From an uncultured Clostridia bacterium (GTDB taxonomy: Bacteria; Bacillota; Clostridia; Oscillospirales; Acutalibacteraceae): a DNA stretch of 53,959 nucleotides. The stretch is taken from NCBI GenBank assembly GCA_904399395.1, contig CAJFPJ010000038.1, forward strand, positions 1-53,959, given 5' to 3'. Every line of letters begins with the position of its first letter. The stretch's first letter is position 1. Shown in pieces: positions 43,189 through 53,812 of this stretch. Position numbers and translations under genes: made by a program. The notes beneath the pieces were generated by a model. The model did no database searches, had not been told where the DNA came from, and saw only the letters and a list, made by a program, of their open reading frames with translations.

Positions 43189-45262
43189 TTTCCTCTGTTT
43201 CTGGATGGCTATTCACTTGTTTGTAACTGCCATATTTTTGGCTGTTTACAGCTGCAATCTAGTGGGATATACTGTGGGGGCCGGTAATCCCCTTTCTACA
43301 GGGCCAGCAGGTGTCTGGCAGTTGACAAACCGCTTCCACTCGGATCTTTCCGAAATTATGCAATCTGTTCTGTGGGAACAATTGGATGAAGAATATAAGG
43401 AAGAACTAGAGTTTTCCGCATCGGAATCAGGCGGCAATTTAAAAATTGCTGTGAAGCGCGGAGATACCCAGGTGATCAATACTTTCTCCGGGCCTGTTCC
43501 TGCCTCTCCTAAAGATCTGGAAACAGGATATTCCTATCTTCTTCTGTTTGACGGAAAAACCACAAGAGCATTTTATGATGGGCAAGAGCAACCGATTGAT
43601 GGCTATAGGGGCGGCTGGTATTTGCCAGGCTCCGGAAACTCATATTTGGAATCAACTCCGGAGTACACTGATACGTTAGAAGAGCTGACTGTTACCATAG
43701 CGATAAAGGATGTTCCCCAAATACAGAATAATCTTTCCTATTATGCTGAAATTTTGCTATACGACAGCTATGCTTCCTTTACAACGGCTCGAATGAATTT
43801 TAAGTGGGCAGTTGCTGTTTTACTTTTAGCGCTCTTCCTTTTTATCCTGTATATTCTTAGGAGAAAAGATAAGGCTGTTATAGACCGGAAAATTTCCTCC
43901 GGCCTGCGCCGAGTGCCGTTGCTGGTAAAACTGCTGATTGGCGGGGGAATTTTCCTGCTTTTAACCACTCCTGCCGTTTTCGCTGGAGCGTATCTTTTGG
44001 TCTGGTATTTTTATGTTCTTTATTGCGATCTGCGGTATAACAAAAAAGAGTTTTTTAGTAATACCTGTATACACAGGCTTTCCCTTCGCGTATCTCATTT
44101 TCAAAATAGACTTCCCGTCCAGAAAAGGCTTATCAGCAACAGTTGGCTGGCTCTGGGAAGCGTGATTCTTTCCAGCCTTATTTTTCTCTTCCTTATGGCA
44201 TGTTTTCCACCATATGCGTATCCTTTTCAGGTGGTGTATTTTCTACTTTTACTGTTTTGGATCCTCAGCGAGATTGGAATAATGGTGTTTTTTGAGAAAA
44301 GAAAATTTCGGATGGCAGATGACCTTCGGGTGCTTTTGCAGGCAATTTTCGATGTGTATGCCGGGAAATATGAGAATATACCAGAGGAGATTCCCAAAGA
44401 TTTTCAGTATGTGGAAGCGCTTAAAGAACTGCAGGGTATTCGGGAGGGGATGGAAAAGGCTCTGCAGAAGGAGATCGAAGCGGTAGAATCAAAAATAAAA
44501 AATGAGCGTATGAAGATTGACCTTATCACAAATGTTTCTCATGATATTCGCACACCGCTGACTTCCATCATCGGATATGTGGAGCTTTTAAAGGAGGAAG
44601 AGGGCCTTCCGGAACACGTAAAAGAGTATGTGCATGTATTGGATGAAAAATCCCAGCGGCTCCGCTCTATGGTTGAGGATGTGTTCGATATGAGCAAGGC
44701 CACATCGGGGAATATGAAACTCAATATGGAAACCCTGGATTTTGCAAGACTTCTGCGGCAGACGCTGGCCGATATGGAAGATCGTATTGAAGAATCGGGT
44801 TTTGTCCTACGGATATTGATCCCAGAAACGCCTTTATGGATTAATAGCGACGGAGCCCATTTGTATCGTGTCCTGCAGAATCTGTTGCAGAACGCTCTGC
44901 AATATTCGTTGGAAGGTTCCAAAATCCGGATTGCTATGAAGCAGGAGAACGATGCAGCAATGCTGATAATACGGAATATTTCCCAGGAGGATCTGCCAGA
45001 AGGGGCGGATTTTACAGAGCGCTTTTTCCGCGGGGATGTAAATCGAAGCTCAGAGGGAAGCGGCTTAGGTCTTTCCATAGCAAAAAGCTTTACAGAGGCC
45101 TGTGGCGGCAGTTTTACAGTTGAAACACAGGAAGATGTTTTTACAGTGCTTATTGCCTTTCCAATAGTTTCTCCTCCTGAAGAAACCTTTCTAGCTTCTG
45201 CAAGTGGGGATGAAGAAAGAGAAATCCTGCAGCCGGAGGAATCTGAAGTAGACCCAAAATAG
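43151..45262 (+). CDS. Membrane sensor histidine kinase
   Basis: A 703-residue kinase if started at TTG 43151, overlapping the regulator gene. An alternative ATG at 43205 would remove part of the first helix, so TTG, which leaves a KWKK-rich cytoplasmic start, is preferred. Topology: one helix (about 13-40), an extracytoplasmic sensor domain (about 40-215), then five or so helices between 216 and 380 (including ALFLFILYILRR and YFLLLLFWILSEIGIMVFF). HisKA follows with NVSHDIRTPL (His464), then a HATPase domain with an N box (NLLQNALQYS) and GLGLSIAK. It should phosphorylate the adjacent regulator. The sensor domain is not one I can name. A terminator follows. Confidence 0.93.
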   Translation: MAIKWKKSHPALSFLCFWMAIHLFVTAIFLAVYSCNLVGYTVGAGNPLSTGPAGVWQLTNRFHSDLSEIMQSVLWEQLDEEYKEELEFSASESGGNLKIAVKRGDTQVINTFSGPVPASPKDLETGYSYLLLFDGKTTRAFYDGQEQPIDGYRGGWYLPGSGNSYLESTPEYTDTLEELTVTIAIKDVPQIQNNLSYYAEILLYDSYASFTTARMNFKWAVAVLLLALFLFILYILRRKDKAVIDRKISSGLRRVPLLVKLLIGGGIFLLLTTPAVFAGAYLLVWYFYVLYCDLRYNKKEFFSNTCIHRLSLRVSHFQNRLPVQKRLISNSWLALGSVILSSLIFLFLMACFPPYAYPFQVVYFLLLLFWILSEIGIMVFFEKRKFRMADDLRVLLQAIFDVYAGKYENIPEEIPKDFQYVEALKELQGIREGMEKALQKEIEAVESKIKNERMKIDLITNVSHDIRTPLTSIIGYVELLKEEEGLPEHVKEYVHVLDEKSQRLRSMVEDVFDMSKATSGNMKLNMETLDFARLLRQTLADMEDRIEESGFVLRILIPETPLWINSDGAHLYRVLQNLLQNALQYSLEGSKIRIAMKQENDAAMLIIRNISQEDLPEGADFTERFFRGDVNRSSEGSGLGLSIAKSFTEACGGSFTVETQEDVFTVLIAFPIVSPPEETFLASASGDEEREILQPEESEVDPK

Positions 45263-45270
45263 AAGTGTTG

Positions 45271-45309
45271 AAAGGACATACAGCAAAAGTGAGCTGTATG
45301 TCCTTTTTT
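45271..45309 (+). terminator. Intrinsic terminator after histidine kinase
   Basis: The 14-bp perfect stem AAAGGACATACAGC/GCTGTATGTCCTTT is followed by T to 45309. Confidence 0.93.
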
Positions 45310-45348
45310 CATGATAATATAGATTCATTCTTTTTTCTTACCTCATAT

Positions 45349-45359
45349 TGTGATATAAT
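45349..45359 (+). promoter_or_regulatory. fhs promoter, extended -10
   Basis: TGTGATATAAT, identical to the box before tldD. The -35 region is a T-rich stretch without a clear TTGACA. Confidence 0.6.
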
Positions 45360-45470
45360 GGGCACAGACGGTACCGGCATCTAGCTGCCAATGAGCTTGA
45401 ACACAGATACAAATACGAATGGGGCCTGTGAGGCAGGTATCACTATTTTGAATATATGGGAGGAACCAGA

Positions 45471-47150
45471 ATGCTGACAGATATTGAAATCGCGCAGCAG
45501 GCAAACATGCGGCCAATTGCAGAAATCGCCACACAGCTGGGCGTAAAAGAGGATGAACTGGAGCTTTATGGGCGCTATAAAGCAAAGTTGAATCAGAAGC
45601 TTTTCGACCGAATGAAAAAGGAATCGGATGGAAAGCTCATTCTGGTCACGGCAATCAACCCTACTCCGGCAGGCGAGGGTAAAACGACTACTACGGCCGG
45701 GCTGGGGGAGGCTATGGCCAAAATTGGGAAAAAAGCTGTATTGGCTCTGCGCGAACCTTCTCTTGGTCCTGTGTTTGGTGTGAAAGGCGGCGCGGCAGGC
45801 GGCGGGTATGCTCAGGTTGTGCCGATGGAGGATATCAACCTGCATTTTACGGGGGACATGCATGCTATCACCGCGGCCAATAATCTGCTTTGCGCCATGC
45901 TGGATAACCATATGCAGCAGGGGAACGCTTTGGGCATCGATCAGAGGCGGATATTGATTCGCCGCTGTTTGGATATGAACGATCGGGCCCTGCGGAATAT
46001 CGTAGTGGGCCTGGGCGGAAAAATCAATGGAGTTCCCAGAGAGGACGGCTTTGTTATTACAGTGGCTACAGAGGTTATGGCCATCCTATGTCTTGCTGAG
46101 GATCTGCAGGATTTGAAAAAACGTCTGGGGAACATACTGGTTGCCTATACGTATTCTGGGGAACCTGTGTTTGCCCGGGATCTCCAAGCAGAGGGGGCTA
46201 TGACTGCGCTTTTGAAGGATGCTATCATGCCGAACTTGGTGCAGACTCTTGAAAACACACCGGTAATCATGCACGGCGGGCCTTTCGCTAACATCGCCCA
46301 CGGCTGCAATTCTGTGAGAGCTACCAAGCTGGCACTGAAACTTGGTGATTATTGTATTACTGAAGCAGGCTTCGGCTCAGACCTAGGTGCAGAAAAATTT
46401 CTCGATATCAAATGTCGCCTGGCGGGCCTGAAACCCGATTGTATTGTAGTGGTGGCTACTGTGCGGGCGCTGAAATACAATGGTGGGATTCCCAAGGCCG
46501 AATTGGTGCAGGAAAATGTGGAAGCCCTTAAAAAAGGAATTGTAAATTTGAAAGCTCATGTGGAAAATATGCGTGCATACGGGGTGCCCGTGGTAGTAGC
46601 AATCAATCGTTTCCACACAGATACAGAGGCCGAACTGCAGGTGATCGATAGCTGCTGCCGTGAGCTTAACGTTCCCTATGCCCTTTCTGAGGTGTTCGCA
46701 AAAGGTGGCGAAGGCGGCAAAGAGCTGGCAAAGACCATTGTAGAGGTTATCGATCAGAATGCCGGAAAGGAATCGAAGTTTTCTCCCATCTATGGGGATG
46801 ATGCGACCATCGAAGAAAAAATCGAAACTATAGCAAAGCGGATTTATGGCGCGGAAAGCGTGCAGTATACGGCTGCTGCCAAGAAAGCCCTCAAGGATAT
46901 TCGATCCTTAGGTGGAGATTCCCTGCCTGTATGCATCGCCAAAACCCAGTATTCCCTTTCGGACAATGCATCTCTTCTGGGCCGGCCAACGGGCTTTTCC
47001 ATTACTATCCGGGACTTGCGGCTGAGCAATGGAGCCGGCTTTGTCGTGGCCTATGCGGGGGATATCATGACCATGCCTGGTCTGCCTAAATCTCCGGCAG
47101 CTCTCCGTATTGACGTGGACGAAAAAGGTGTCATTTCGGGTCTTTTCTAA
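45471..47150 (+). CDS. fhs: Formate-tetrahydrofolate ligase
   Basis: A 559-residue enzyme that makes 10-formyl-tetrahydrofolate from formate, ATP and tetrahydrofolate, for purine and one-carbon metabolism or, in acetogens, the methyl branch of the Wood-Ljungdahl pathway. The P-loop region [19 protein letters not shown] (about 58) is diagnostic, as are [23 protein letters not shown] and the C-terminal [23 protein letters not shown] supports ATG 45471, five codons inside the longest frame. No folD, fchA or CO dehydrogenase gene is present, so acetogenesis cannot be concluded. Confidence 0.97.
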   Translation: MLTDIEIAQQANMRPIAEIATQLGVKEDELELYGRYKAKLNQKLFDRMKKESDGKLILVTAINPTPAGEGKTTTTAGLGEAMAKIGKKAVLALREPSLGPVFGVKGGAAGGGYAQVVPMEDINLHFTGDMHAITAANNLLCAMLDNHMQQGNALGIDQRRILIRRCLDMNDRALRNIVVGLGGKINGVPREDGFVITVATEVMAILCLAEDLQDLKKRLGNILVAYTYSGEPVFARDLQAEGAMTALLKDAIMPNLVQTLENTPVIMHGGPFANIAHGCNSVRATKLALKLGDYCITEAGFGSDLGAEKFLDIKCRLAGLKPDCIVVVATVRALKYNGGIPKAELVQENVEALKKGIVNLKAHVENMRAYGVPVVVAINRFHTDTEAELQVIDSCCRELNVPYALSEVFAKGGEGGKELAKTIVEVIDQNAGKESKFSPIYGDDATIEEKIETIAKRIYGAESVQYTAAAKKALKDIRSLGGDSLPVCIAKTQYSLSDNASLLGRPTGFSITIRDLRLSNGAGFVVAYAGDIMTMPGLPKSPAALRIDVDEKGVISGLF

Positions 47151-47202
47151 GAATGAACAGAGCAAAGAATGAAGAGCAAGAAAGGAGGGAATCCTTCCTC
47201 TT

Positions 47203-47625
47203 ATGCGAATACTTACACAAAGCCCTGAGGAAACGGAAAAGCTTGGGGAGAGGGTGAGCGCTGTTCTGAGGGGCGGCGAGGTTCTGGCCCTTTTCGGCCC
47301 TATGGGAATGGGGAAAACAGCTTTTACTAGAGGCATCGCCAAAGGGCTGGGGGTCAAAGAGGGTGTTTCAAGCCCTACTTTTGCGTTGGTGCATGAATAT
47401 GCAGGGCGGATTCCCATATATCATTTCGATATGTTCCGCGTAACCTCTTGGGACGATCTCTATTCCACAGGTTTTTTTGATTATCTGGAGACGGAAGGAA
47501 TTCTCGTAATTGAATGGAGCGAAAACATTGAAGGTGCATTGCCGGAAACCGCCATACGGATTGGGATATCTCCGGGAAAAGAGGAAAATCAGCGGATTTT
47601 TGAAATAGAGGGAATAGAGATATGA
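47203..47625 (+). CDS. tsaE: tRNA threonylcarbamoyladenosine biosynthesis ATPase TsaE
   Basis: A 140-residue P-loop ATPase (YjeE family), with Walker A GPMGMGKTAFTRGIAKGLG (about 32), the SSPTFALVHEY switch segment and the EWSENI region. It helps TsaB and TsaD build the t6A37 modification on ANN-decoding tRNAs. AGGAGGG lies 13 bases from the ATG and can fold into a short stem with CCTTCCT, which may lower translation. It overlaps tsaB by four bases. tsaD and rimI, often neighbours, are not here. Confidence 0.94.
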   Translation: MRILTQSPEETEKLGERVSAVLRGGEVLALFGPMGMGKTAFTRGIAKGLGVKEGVSSPTFALVHEYAGRIPIYHFDMFRVTSWDDLYSTGFFDYLETEGILVIEWSENIEGALPETAIRIGISPGKEENQRIFEIEGIEI

Positions 47626-48326
47626 AGCTTTTATCGGTGGATTCTACGGCAACGGCTTGCTCAGTGGCCCTTATGGAAGACGAGAAGGTGCTGGGGGAAT
47701 TTTACTGCAATACAAAATTGACGCATAGCCAAACTCTGATGGTGATGACAGAACAGATGATGTCTTGCACCGGTTATACCTTGCAGGACATTGATGGTTT
47801 TGCCGTTTCGGCGGGCCCCGGTTCCTTTACAGGGGTGCGAATCGGTGTTTCAGCCGTAAAAGGGATGGCTATGGCTCTGCATAAACCTTGCGTAGGAGTT
47901 TCCACGCTGGAGGCTATGGCCCAGAATCTTCGGCACCTTACGGGGATTGTCTGTGCTTTAATGGATGCCAGATGTGGGCAGGTCTATACGGCTCTTTTTC
48001 GGGTAGAAAAAGGAGTTTTGGAACGGCTGACAGAGGATTCCGCCATGCCTGCAGATCAGGCGGCAGAAAACTGTGGCAGGTATGAAGGGCCGGTGTATCT
48101 GGCAGGTGACGGGGCAGAGCTCTGTTCCCGCAGAGAAGATTTTCAAACTCTTTCTGCTGTTCTGCTGCCGGAGCCTCTGCGTTTTCAGCGTGCCTGCGGC
48201 GTGGCAAAGGCTGCAAGAGAGCGTTTTCTTCGGGGGGAAGAGGTGGACGCCTCCAAACTGATGCCTGTCTATCTCCGCCCGCCTCAGGCAGAGCGGGAAT
48301 TAAAAAAACGGCTGAAAAAGGCATAA
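47622..48326 (+). CDS. tsaB: tRNA threonylcarbamoyladenosine biosynthesis protein TsaB
   Basis: A 234-residue ASKHA-fold protein (YeaZ): LLSVDSTATACSVALMEDEKVLGEFY at the start and FAVSAGPGSFTGVRIGVSAVKGMA (about 65) are diagnostic. It is an inactive homologue of TsaD that forms its scaffold in t6A synthesis. The ATGA overlap with tsaE shows coupled translation. The C-terminal half (about 100-234) is variable, as usual. Confidence 0.94.
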   Translation: MKLLSVDSTATACSVALMEDEKVLGEFYCNTKLTHSQTLMVMTEQMMSCTGYTLQDIDGFAVSAGPGSFTGVRIGVSAVKGMAMALHKPCVGVSTLEAMAQNLRHLTGIVCALMDARCGQVYTALFRVEKGVLERLTEDSAMPADQAAENCGRYEGPVYLAGDGAELCSRREDFQTLSAVLLPEPLRFQRACGVAKAARERFLRGEEVDASKLMPVYLRPPQAERELKKRLKKA

Positions 48327-48387
48327 TTGCCGGTTCTTCGGAAAGGGGAGCCGACGTATATAAAATCAAGAAAAAGAGGGATTTAAA

Positions 48388-48831
48388 ATGATTGCTATTG
48401 GATGTGACCATGGCGGACTCAATTTAAAGAAAGCTATTACAGCGTATTTTGATGCAAACGGCATCGAGTATAAGGATTACGGCACCAATACAGAAGATTC
48501 TGTAGACTATGCCCCTATAGGCGCTAAAGTTGCCCACAGTGTGGCTTCCGGAGAGAACCAATGTGGAATCCTCTGCTGTGGAACAGGTATCGGCATCAGT
48601 CTAGCGGCCAATAAGGTAAAAGGCATCCGCGCTGCTGTTTGCACAGATGCCTATTGCGCCGAGATGACCCGCAGACACAATAATGCCAATATACTCTGTA
48701 TGGGCGGCAGGGTGATTTCTCCAGAAACAGCAGTAGAGCTTACAAAAATCTTTTTGAATACTCCTTTTGAAGGGGGCCGGCACCAGAGACGGATTGATCA
48801 GATCGCCGATATTGAAAACGGAAAGCTGTAA
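48388..48831 (+). CDS. rpiB: Ribose-5-phosphate isomerase B
   Basis: A 147-residue RpiB/LacAB-fold isomerase that interconverts ribose 5-phosphate and ribulose 5-phosphate. Marks: IAIGCDHGGLNLKKAI at the N-terminus; VASGENQCGILCCGTGIGISLAANKVKGIRAA, with the catalytic Cys in the GTGIG-flanked region; and RRHNNANILCMGGRVI. AAAGAGGG precedes the ATG. It follows tsaB after 61 bases and precedes upp. Ribose 5-phosphate gives PRPP, the co-substrate of Upp, so the pair is metabolically linked. Confidence 0.95.
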   Translation: MIAIGCDHGGLNLKKAITAYFDANGIEYKDYGTNTEDSVDYAPIGAKVAHSVASGENQCGILCCGTGIGISLAANKVKGIRAAVCTDAYCAEMTRRHNNANILCMGGRVISPETAVELTKIFLNTPFEGGRHQRRIDQIADIENGKL

Positions 48832-48832
48832 T

Positions 48833-48865
48833 GTGATTTTCCAGCCATATGGGTTGGAAAATCAC
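48833..48865. terminator. Hairpin between rpiB and upp
   Basis: The 11-bp perfect stem GTGATTTTCCA/TGGAAAATCAC begins two bases after the rpiB stop. No U-tract follows, so it may partially terminate or process the mRNA between the two genes. Confidence 0.5.
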
Positions 48866-48911
48866 AGAAGGCTCTGGAAGAGCAGGCAACGGAAAATGAG
48901 GAGGAAAAGGA

Positions 48912-49544
48912 ATGGATAAAAAGATTTTTGTTATGGATCATCCGCTGATTCAGCATAAGTTGACGTTTCTGCGGGATAAAAATACCGGCTCCAAGGAATT
49001 TCGGGCTCTGGTAGGGGAAATCGCCATGCTTATGTGCTATGAGGCAACCCGAGATCTTCCCCTACAGGATGTGCAGATTGAGACTCCTATGGGAGCAGCC
49101 ACTACAAAAGTTATTGCAGGTAGAAAGCTTGCGTTCGTGCCGATCCTGCGGGCTGGTCTCGGTATGGTGGACGGTGTTTTGGCTTTGGTTCCTGCTGCAA
49201 AAGTGGGGCACATTGGGTTATACCGTGACCATGAGACGCTGAAGCCGGTGGAATACTATAATAAGCTTCCTCAGGATATTTCCGAGAGGGAAGTGATAGT
49301 GCTGGATCCCATGCTGGCAACAGGAGGCTCCGCCATCGACGCTATATCCATCATTAAGCGGAGCAAACCCAAGAGCATCAAATTTATGTGTATCATAGCC
49401 GCTCCGGAAGGGATTAACGCTCTCACGGAAGCCCATCCGGACGTGCAGGTATACTGTGCCGCTGTGGATCAGAAGCTTAATGAAATCGGTTATATCGTGC
49501 CTGGCCTGGGGGATGCTGGCGACCGTATTTTTGGTACGCTGTAA
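48912..49544 (+). CDS. upp: Uracil phosphoribosyltransferase
   Basis: A 210-residue salvage enzyme that makes UMP from uracil and PRPP. The PRPP-binding loop reads [18 protein letters not shown] (about 128). The N-terminal [23 protein letters not shown] and the C-terminal [16 protein letters not shown] (uracil site) are typical. GAGGAAAAGGA precedes the ATG. A terminator follows at 49640. Confidence 0.97.
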   Translation: MDKKIFVMDHPLIQHKLTFLRDKNTGSKEFRALVGEIAMLMCYEATRDLPLQDVQIETPMGAATTKVIAGRKLAFVPILRAGLGMVDGVLALVPAAKVGHIGLYRDHETLKPVEYYNKLPQDISEREVIVLDPMLATGGSAIDAISIIKRSKPKSIKFMCIIAAPEGINALTEAHPDVQVYCAAVDQKLNEIGYIVPGLGDAGDRIFGTL

Positions 49545-49639
49545 ATTAAGAAAAAACAGCCGTTTTTCTATAAACAGGAAAACTCTTCCTGGCGGGGTTA
49601 AATATCTGTATACCTTTTCAGAATCGATAGTATAAGGTA

Positions 49640-49684
49640 AAGAAGCAGCTTTCCTGACGAGAACAGGAAAACTGCTTCTTTTCT
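49640..49684. terminator. Terminator between upp and the VOC gene
   Basis: AAGAAGCAGCTTTCCTG (49640-49656) pairs with CAGGAAAACTGCTTCTT (49664-49680) with one bulge, then TTTCT. The A-rich 5' side could also serve the convergent gene. Confidence 0.85.
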
Positions 49685-49717
49685 CTCTTTCTACTATAAA
49701 ATGTTTTAAAAGAGGGT

Positions 49718-50098
49718 TCACTCGTGTAATTCCAAAGGAAGTCCATCCGGATCAAAGAAAAAAGTGTACCTTCCGCCTGTAAAGGGATCTACCTTTATTG
49801 GATCGGTGGGAATTCCCATTTGCCGTAGTTCCGCAATGTCCTTCTCAATAGAGCTCGTTTTAAAGGAGAGATGCCTGAGCCCGCATGCTTCCGGATATGT
49901 AAGTCTTTTGGGACTGTTGGGAAAACAAAAAATTTCCAATTCTCCCTGGCCAAACCGTAAATCGAGCTTCCAACTGTTGGATTCAGGTCTGTAGTTTTCC
50001 CGCAGAATAGGGAAGCCAAGCAGTTCTGTATAAAAGTGTTTAGAGCGTTCATACTCAGAAACTATAATCGCAGCATGATGAAATGTTTGCAGATTCAT
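49718..50098 (-). CDS. VOC/glyoxalase-family metalloprotein
   Basis: A 126-residue vicinal-oxygen-chelate protein made of two beta-alpha-beta-beta-beta modules: FHHAAIIVSEYERSKHFYTELLGFPIL and LRHLSFKTSSIEKDIAELR. It ends in FFFDPDGLPLELHE, the usual glyoxalase/YaeR-like finish. His and Glu metal ligands appear in place (HHAAI, LEIF, LRHLSF, LELHE). TGGAGG supports ATG 50098; an ATG 12 bases earlier overlaps that site. It may detoxify a small aldehyde or modify a metabolite; the substrate cannot be predicted. Confidence 0.88.
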   Translation of the reverse strand: MNLQTFHHAAIIVSEYERSKHFYTELLGFPILRENYRPESNSWKLDLRFGQGELEIFCFPNSPKRLTYPEACGLRHLSFKTSSIEKDIAELRQMGIPTDPIKVDPFTGGRYTFFFDPDGLPLELHE

Positions 50099-50210
50099 AT
50101 AGGCCTCCATTTGAAAAGGTTATATACTTTACATATAGAATATGCTTTTGCTTACTTATAACTATGACACAAACATTCATTTTTTGCAAGGAATCTGCAA
50201 AATCTAATAC

Positions 50211-50253
50211 AGGGTCGCTTGCTTTTCTTCAAATGAAGAAAACAAACGACCCT
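50211..50253. terminator. Hairpin downstream of enolase
   Basis: AGGGTCG with further pairing meets CGACCCT. The inner stem is TTCTTC/GAAGAA. On the minus strand it follows the enolase stop by 13 bases but has a weak U-tract; on the plus strand the tail is T-rich. Confidence 0.55.
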
Positions 50254-50266
50254 TTTATTTTGCACT

Positions 50267-51583
<1,317 letters not shown>

Positions 51584-51641
51584 TTACCAATTAGGATTCC
51601 GGGAAAAGAAGGATTTATGCAGAAAACAGCCTGCCGCCTGC

Positions 51642-52574
51642 TTAAAAAAGCCGCATCTGTTGTTCAAATAGAGAGGGGAGGTTCCTTTCACGAACAATCT
51701 CTCCCGGTTTCAGGTGATCACAGAGCAGAGGCGATAGGGGATCAAACTGTCGGGCCCGGTTTTGAACAGAAGCCATACTGTAATTTGCATAGCAATACCG
51801 GCAGCCGTTGGGGCAGGTATTATAAACACCGATATCCACACTTTCACAGCAGCCGCATTCCTTCCGTTGGTTCCGATCTTTTGCGGCTTTCAGCGGCACC
51901 TCTGCAAGTGAGGAAATCAGCGCCGGATCAATACAGGAAGAGGGGCGTATAGGAAGGCCGGAAAGATCCGTCTTTTCCGCGCAGGAATAGATATTCATAC
52001 CACAGGAAAGGGCAATTTCAGCCAATTTCTTCACCAACGCACGTTTTTCCTTCAAGGAAGGATCGCAGACCTGCAACATAGAGAGCTGGGATTCTATCTT
52101 GGGATATCGGTCCAGAAAACTGATGACACACCGCTTAGTAAATCCCTTCAAAGACTCCGCTAGAAACCGGAAACGCTGAAGATGAAAATCCGCGGTATAC
52201 TGTGCTGTGAAAAGAATTGGATCATACCGCCATATAACACAATCTTTGCCCGCAATCTCTGAAAGCAGCTGGAAAGTGTGAATTCGTTCTGCTAAGGAGG
52301 GAAGAAAGGGCTCCACATTTTTCTCATATGCATTGAGGGTAAATTGAAAATAGAAGAGGTACTCCGAAAGAGAGGAAAGCCTCGCCAGCATGGGAGCTGG
52401 ATTTTTGCTCCAGAAGACGATGCAATCTACATTTTCGGGCAAAAGGCTGATCCGGCTGATCTGGGAAGGATTCATGGGATTTTTTGTGCAGGCATATCCT
52501 TCCTCTATGCGGCGGAAAAACCATTGGGAATAGTGGGCAGGGATATCCGTCCTTCTGCTGACGCTGAGAATCAA
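51642..52574 (-). CDS. DUF1848 protein with Cys-rich motif
   Basis: A 310-residue protein of the DUF1848 family, recognised by its start MILSVSRRTDIPAHYSQWFFRRI and by DCIVFWSKNPAPML and VIWRYDPI. Near residues 242-265 it has CGCCESVDIGVYNTCPNGCRYCYAN. The CPNGCRYCYA part has the spacing CX3CX2C of a radical-SAM [4Fe-4S] cluster, but at the C-terminal side of the protein. The family has no proven activity; a radical-SAM or Fe-S role is suggested by this motif. AAAGGAGGAT lies just before the ATG at 52574. The acetyltransferase lies 14 bases upstream on the same strand, so the two are co-transcribed. Confidence 0.85.
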   Translation of the reverse strand: MILSVSRRTDIPAHYSQWFFRRIEEGYACTKNPMNPSQISRISLLPENVDCIVFWSKNPAPMLARLSSLSEYLFYFQFTLNAYEKNVEPFLPSLAERIHTFQLLSEIAGKDCVIWRYDPILFTAQYTADFHLQRFRFLAESLKGFTKRCVISFLDRYPKIESQLSMLQVCDPSLKEKRALVKKLAEIALSCGMNIYSCAEKTDLSGLPIRPSSCIDPALISSLAEVPLKAAKDRNQRKECGCCESVDIGVYNTCPNGCRYCYANYSMASVQNRARQFDPLSPLLCDHLKPGEIVRERNLPSLFEQQMRLF

Positions 52575-52588
52575 ACTACATCCTCCTT

Positions 52589-53539
52589 TTACAGAAAAAC
52601 ATGCTCGTCGATGCGGCGCGCCACGCTGTGAGTATATATTTGAAAATACTTTCGCCAGAATCGGTGGCCTGTGGGATTAATGCTTTCAAAATCCACACCT
52701 AGGCGGGAAAAACCCTCCCGGTAAAACCGGTTAGTCACAAACCGGAGCAGTCCGGAAGCTGCGCCGCTACCTCTATGGGCGGGAAGGCAGAAGGCCCCAT
52801 TTATGTGGATATAGCCGGGTTGATAGCAAAGAAACGTCTCGCCGTCCTGTTCAGCGGCCCGCATATACGCTGCAGGAGCTCCTGTTTCCGTTTCTGCAAG
52901 GAAATATCGTGCGCCCTGCTCTCTGGCCTTTTGCAGCAGTTCCTTTTCTGTTGCAGAAGGGCGCAGAATAAAGGTCGGGCTTGCGGCCATGTGTTTATCC
53001 AACATATGTTCCAGAGGAAGAATAGTGGCAAATTCCGCAAAAGTCAGCTCACGAAACTTGTATCCGGGAATAGTAGGCTCTGCTTTCTTCTCTAAAATCT
53101 GAATGGCATCCATACACCGTAATCCATATCCATACAGGAAGCTTTGTTTTTGGGCCTCTGTATCATGAGCGTAAAAACATATGGCGTGGTTGGAAGCACC
53201 TGCTTCCTTCCAGGCTTGTGCAGCTTTTTCGATCATTCGGGCATATATCTCTGCGTGATTTTCTTCGATGGCTCCATTTGCCCCCAAAGGGGAGAATATA
53301 CCTGTCGCATCGGTGGAACCAAAACAGTTTGGAAAAGGAGGTACGGCACAAAGGAATCCCACCAGTTTTCCCTTTTCAAAAGCCGCGGTTCCCAGGCCGT
53401 TTTCCGCAAAGGGGCTCAAGCTGGGAATAGCAACGCTTTCCGGCAAAGCGGGGGAGAATCGACGTTCCGCCTCATAGTTACTCTGAGCAAGACTCATCGC
53501 GTCTTCTATATATTCCTTTTTGAATACGGTTATCTCCAA
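52589..53539 (-). CDS. GNAT-family N-acetyltransferase
   Basis: A 316-residue protein with probable tandem GNAT folds: an N-terminal half (ITVFKKEYIEDAMSLAQSNYEAERRF to about 155) and a C-terminal half whose motif A reads FCLPAHRGSGAASGLLRFV, followed by GVDFESINPTGHRFWRKYF. The latter shows the acetyl-CoA-binding RGSGAA loop. The start is chosen as TTG 53539 with GGAGG eight bases before; a further in-frame TTG at 53578 lacks a binding site. The substrate is unknown. It shares a transcript with the DUF1848 gene. Confidence 0.85.
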   Translation of the reverse strand: MEITVFKKEYIEDAMSLAQSNYEAERRFSPALPESVAIPSLSPFAENGLGTAAFEKGKLVGFLCAVPPFPNCFGSTDATGIFSPLGANGAIEENHAEIYARMIEKAAQAWKEAGASNHAICFYAHDTEAQKQSFLYGYGLRCMDAIQILEKKAEPTIPGYKFRELTFAEFATILPLEHMLDKHMAASPTFILRPSATEKELLQKAREQGARYFLAETETGAPAAYMRAAEQDGETFLCYQPGYIHINGAFCLPAHRGSGAASGLLRFVTNRFYREGFSRLGVDFESINPTGHRFWRKYFQIYTHSVARRIDEHVFL

Positions 53540-53777
53540 TACAGCCACCTCCACACCGTCATACGTTACCGTTACCAAGCCTTTTAATTTTCGTACATAC
53601 TATAGCAAAGAAGCGAAGAGAAGACAAGCCTTCATAAAACAAAGGATGGAGCAGTTTATTACGGAACCGCTCAGTACAGTTGATTGGGTAATGAAAAGAA
53701 ACGGAAAAGTTTCAATAGGTCAAAGATAAGAATACGATTTTATTCTGCAAAATAGTACCTTTATCTATGAAGTGAAA

Positions 53778-53806
53778 TTGACAAATCAACTTTCTTATGG
53801 TAATAT
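53778..53806 (+). promoter_or_regulatory. Strong sigma-A promoter near the right edge
   Basis: A consensus TTGACA (53778-53783), 17 bases, TAATAT (53801-53806), reading out of the window. No gene starts before the edge. Confidence 0.75.
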
Positions 53807-53812
53807 AAAAAT

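Noticed and set aside
53520-53729. A 69-codon plus-strand frame near the right end
   Set aside because: It starts inside the acetyltransferase gene on the other strand, has no binding site and no recognisable domain.
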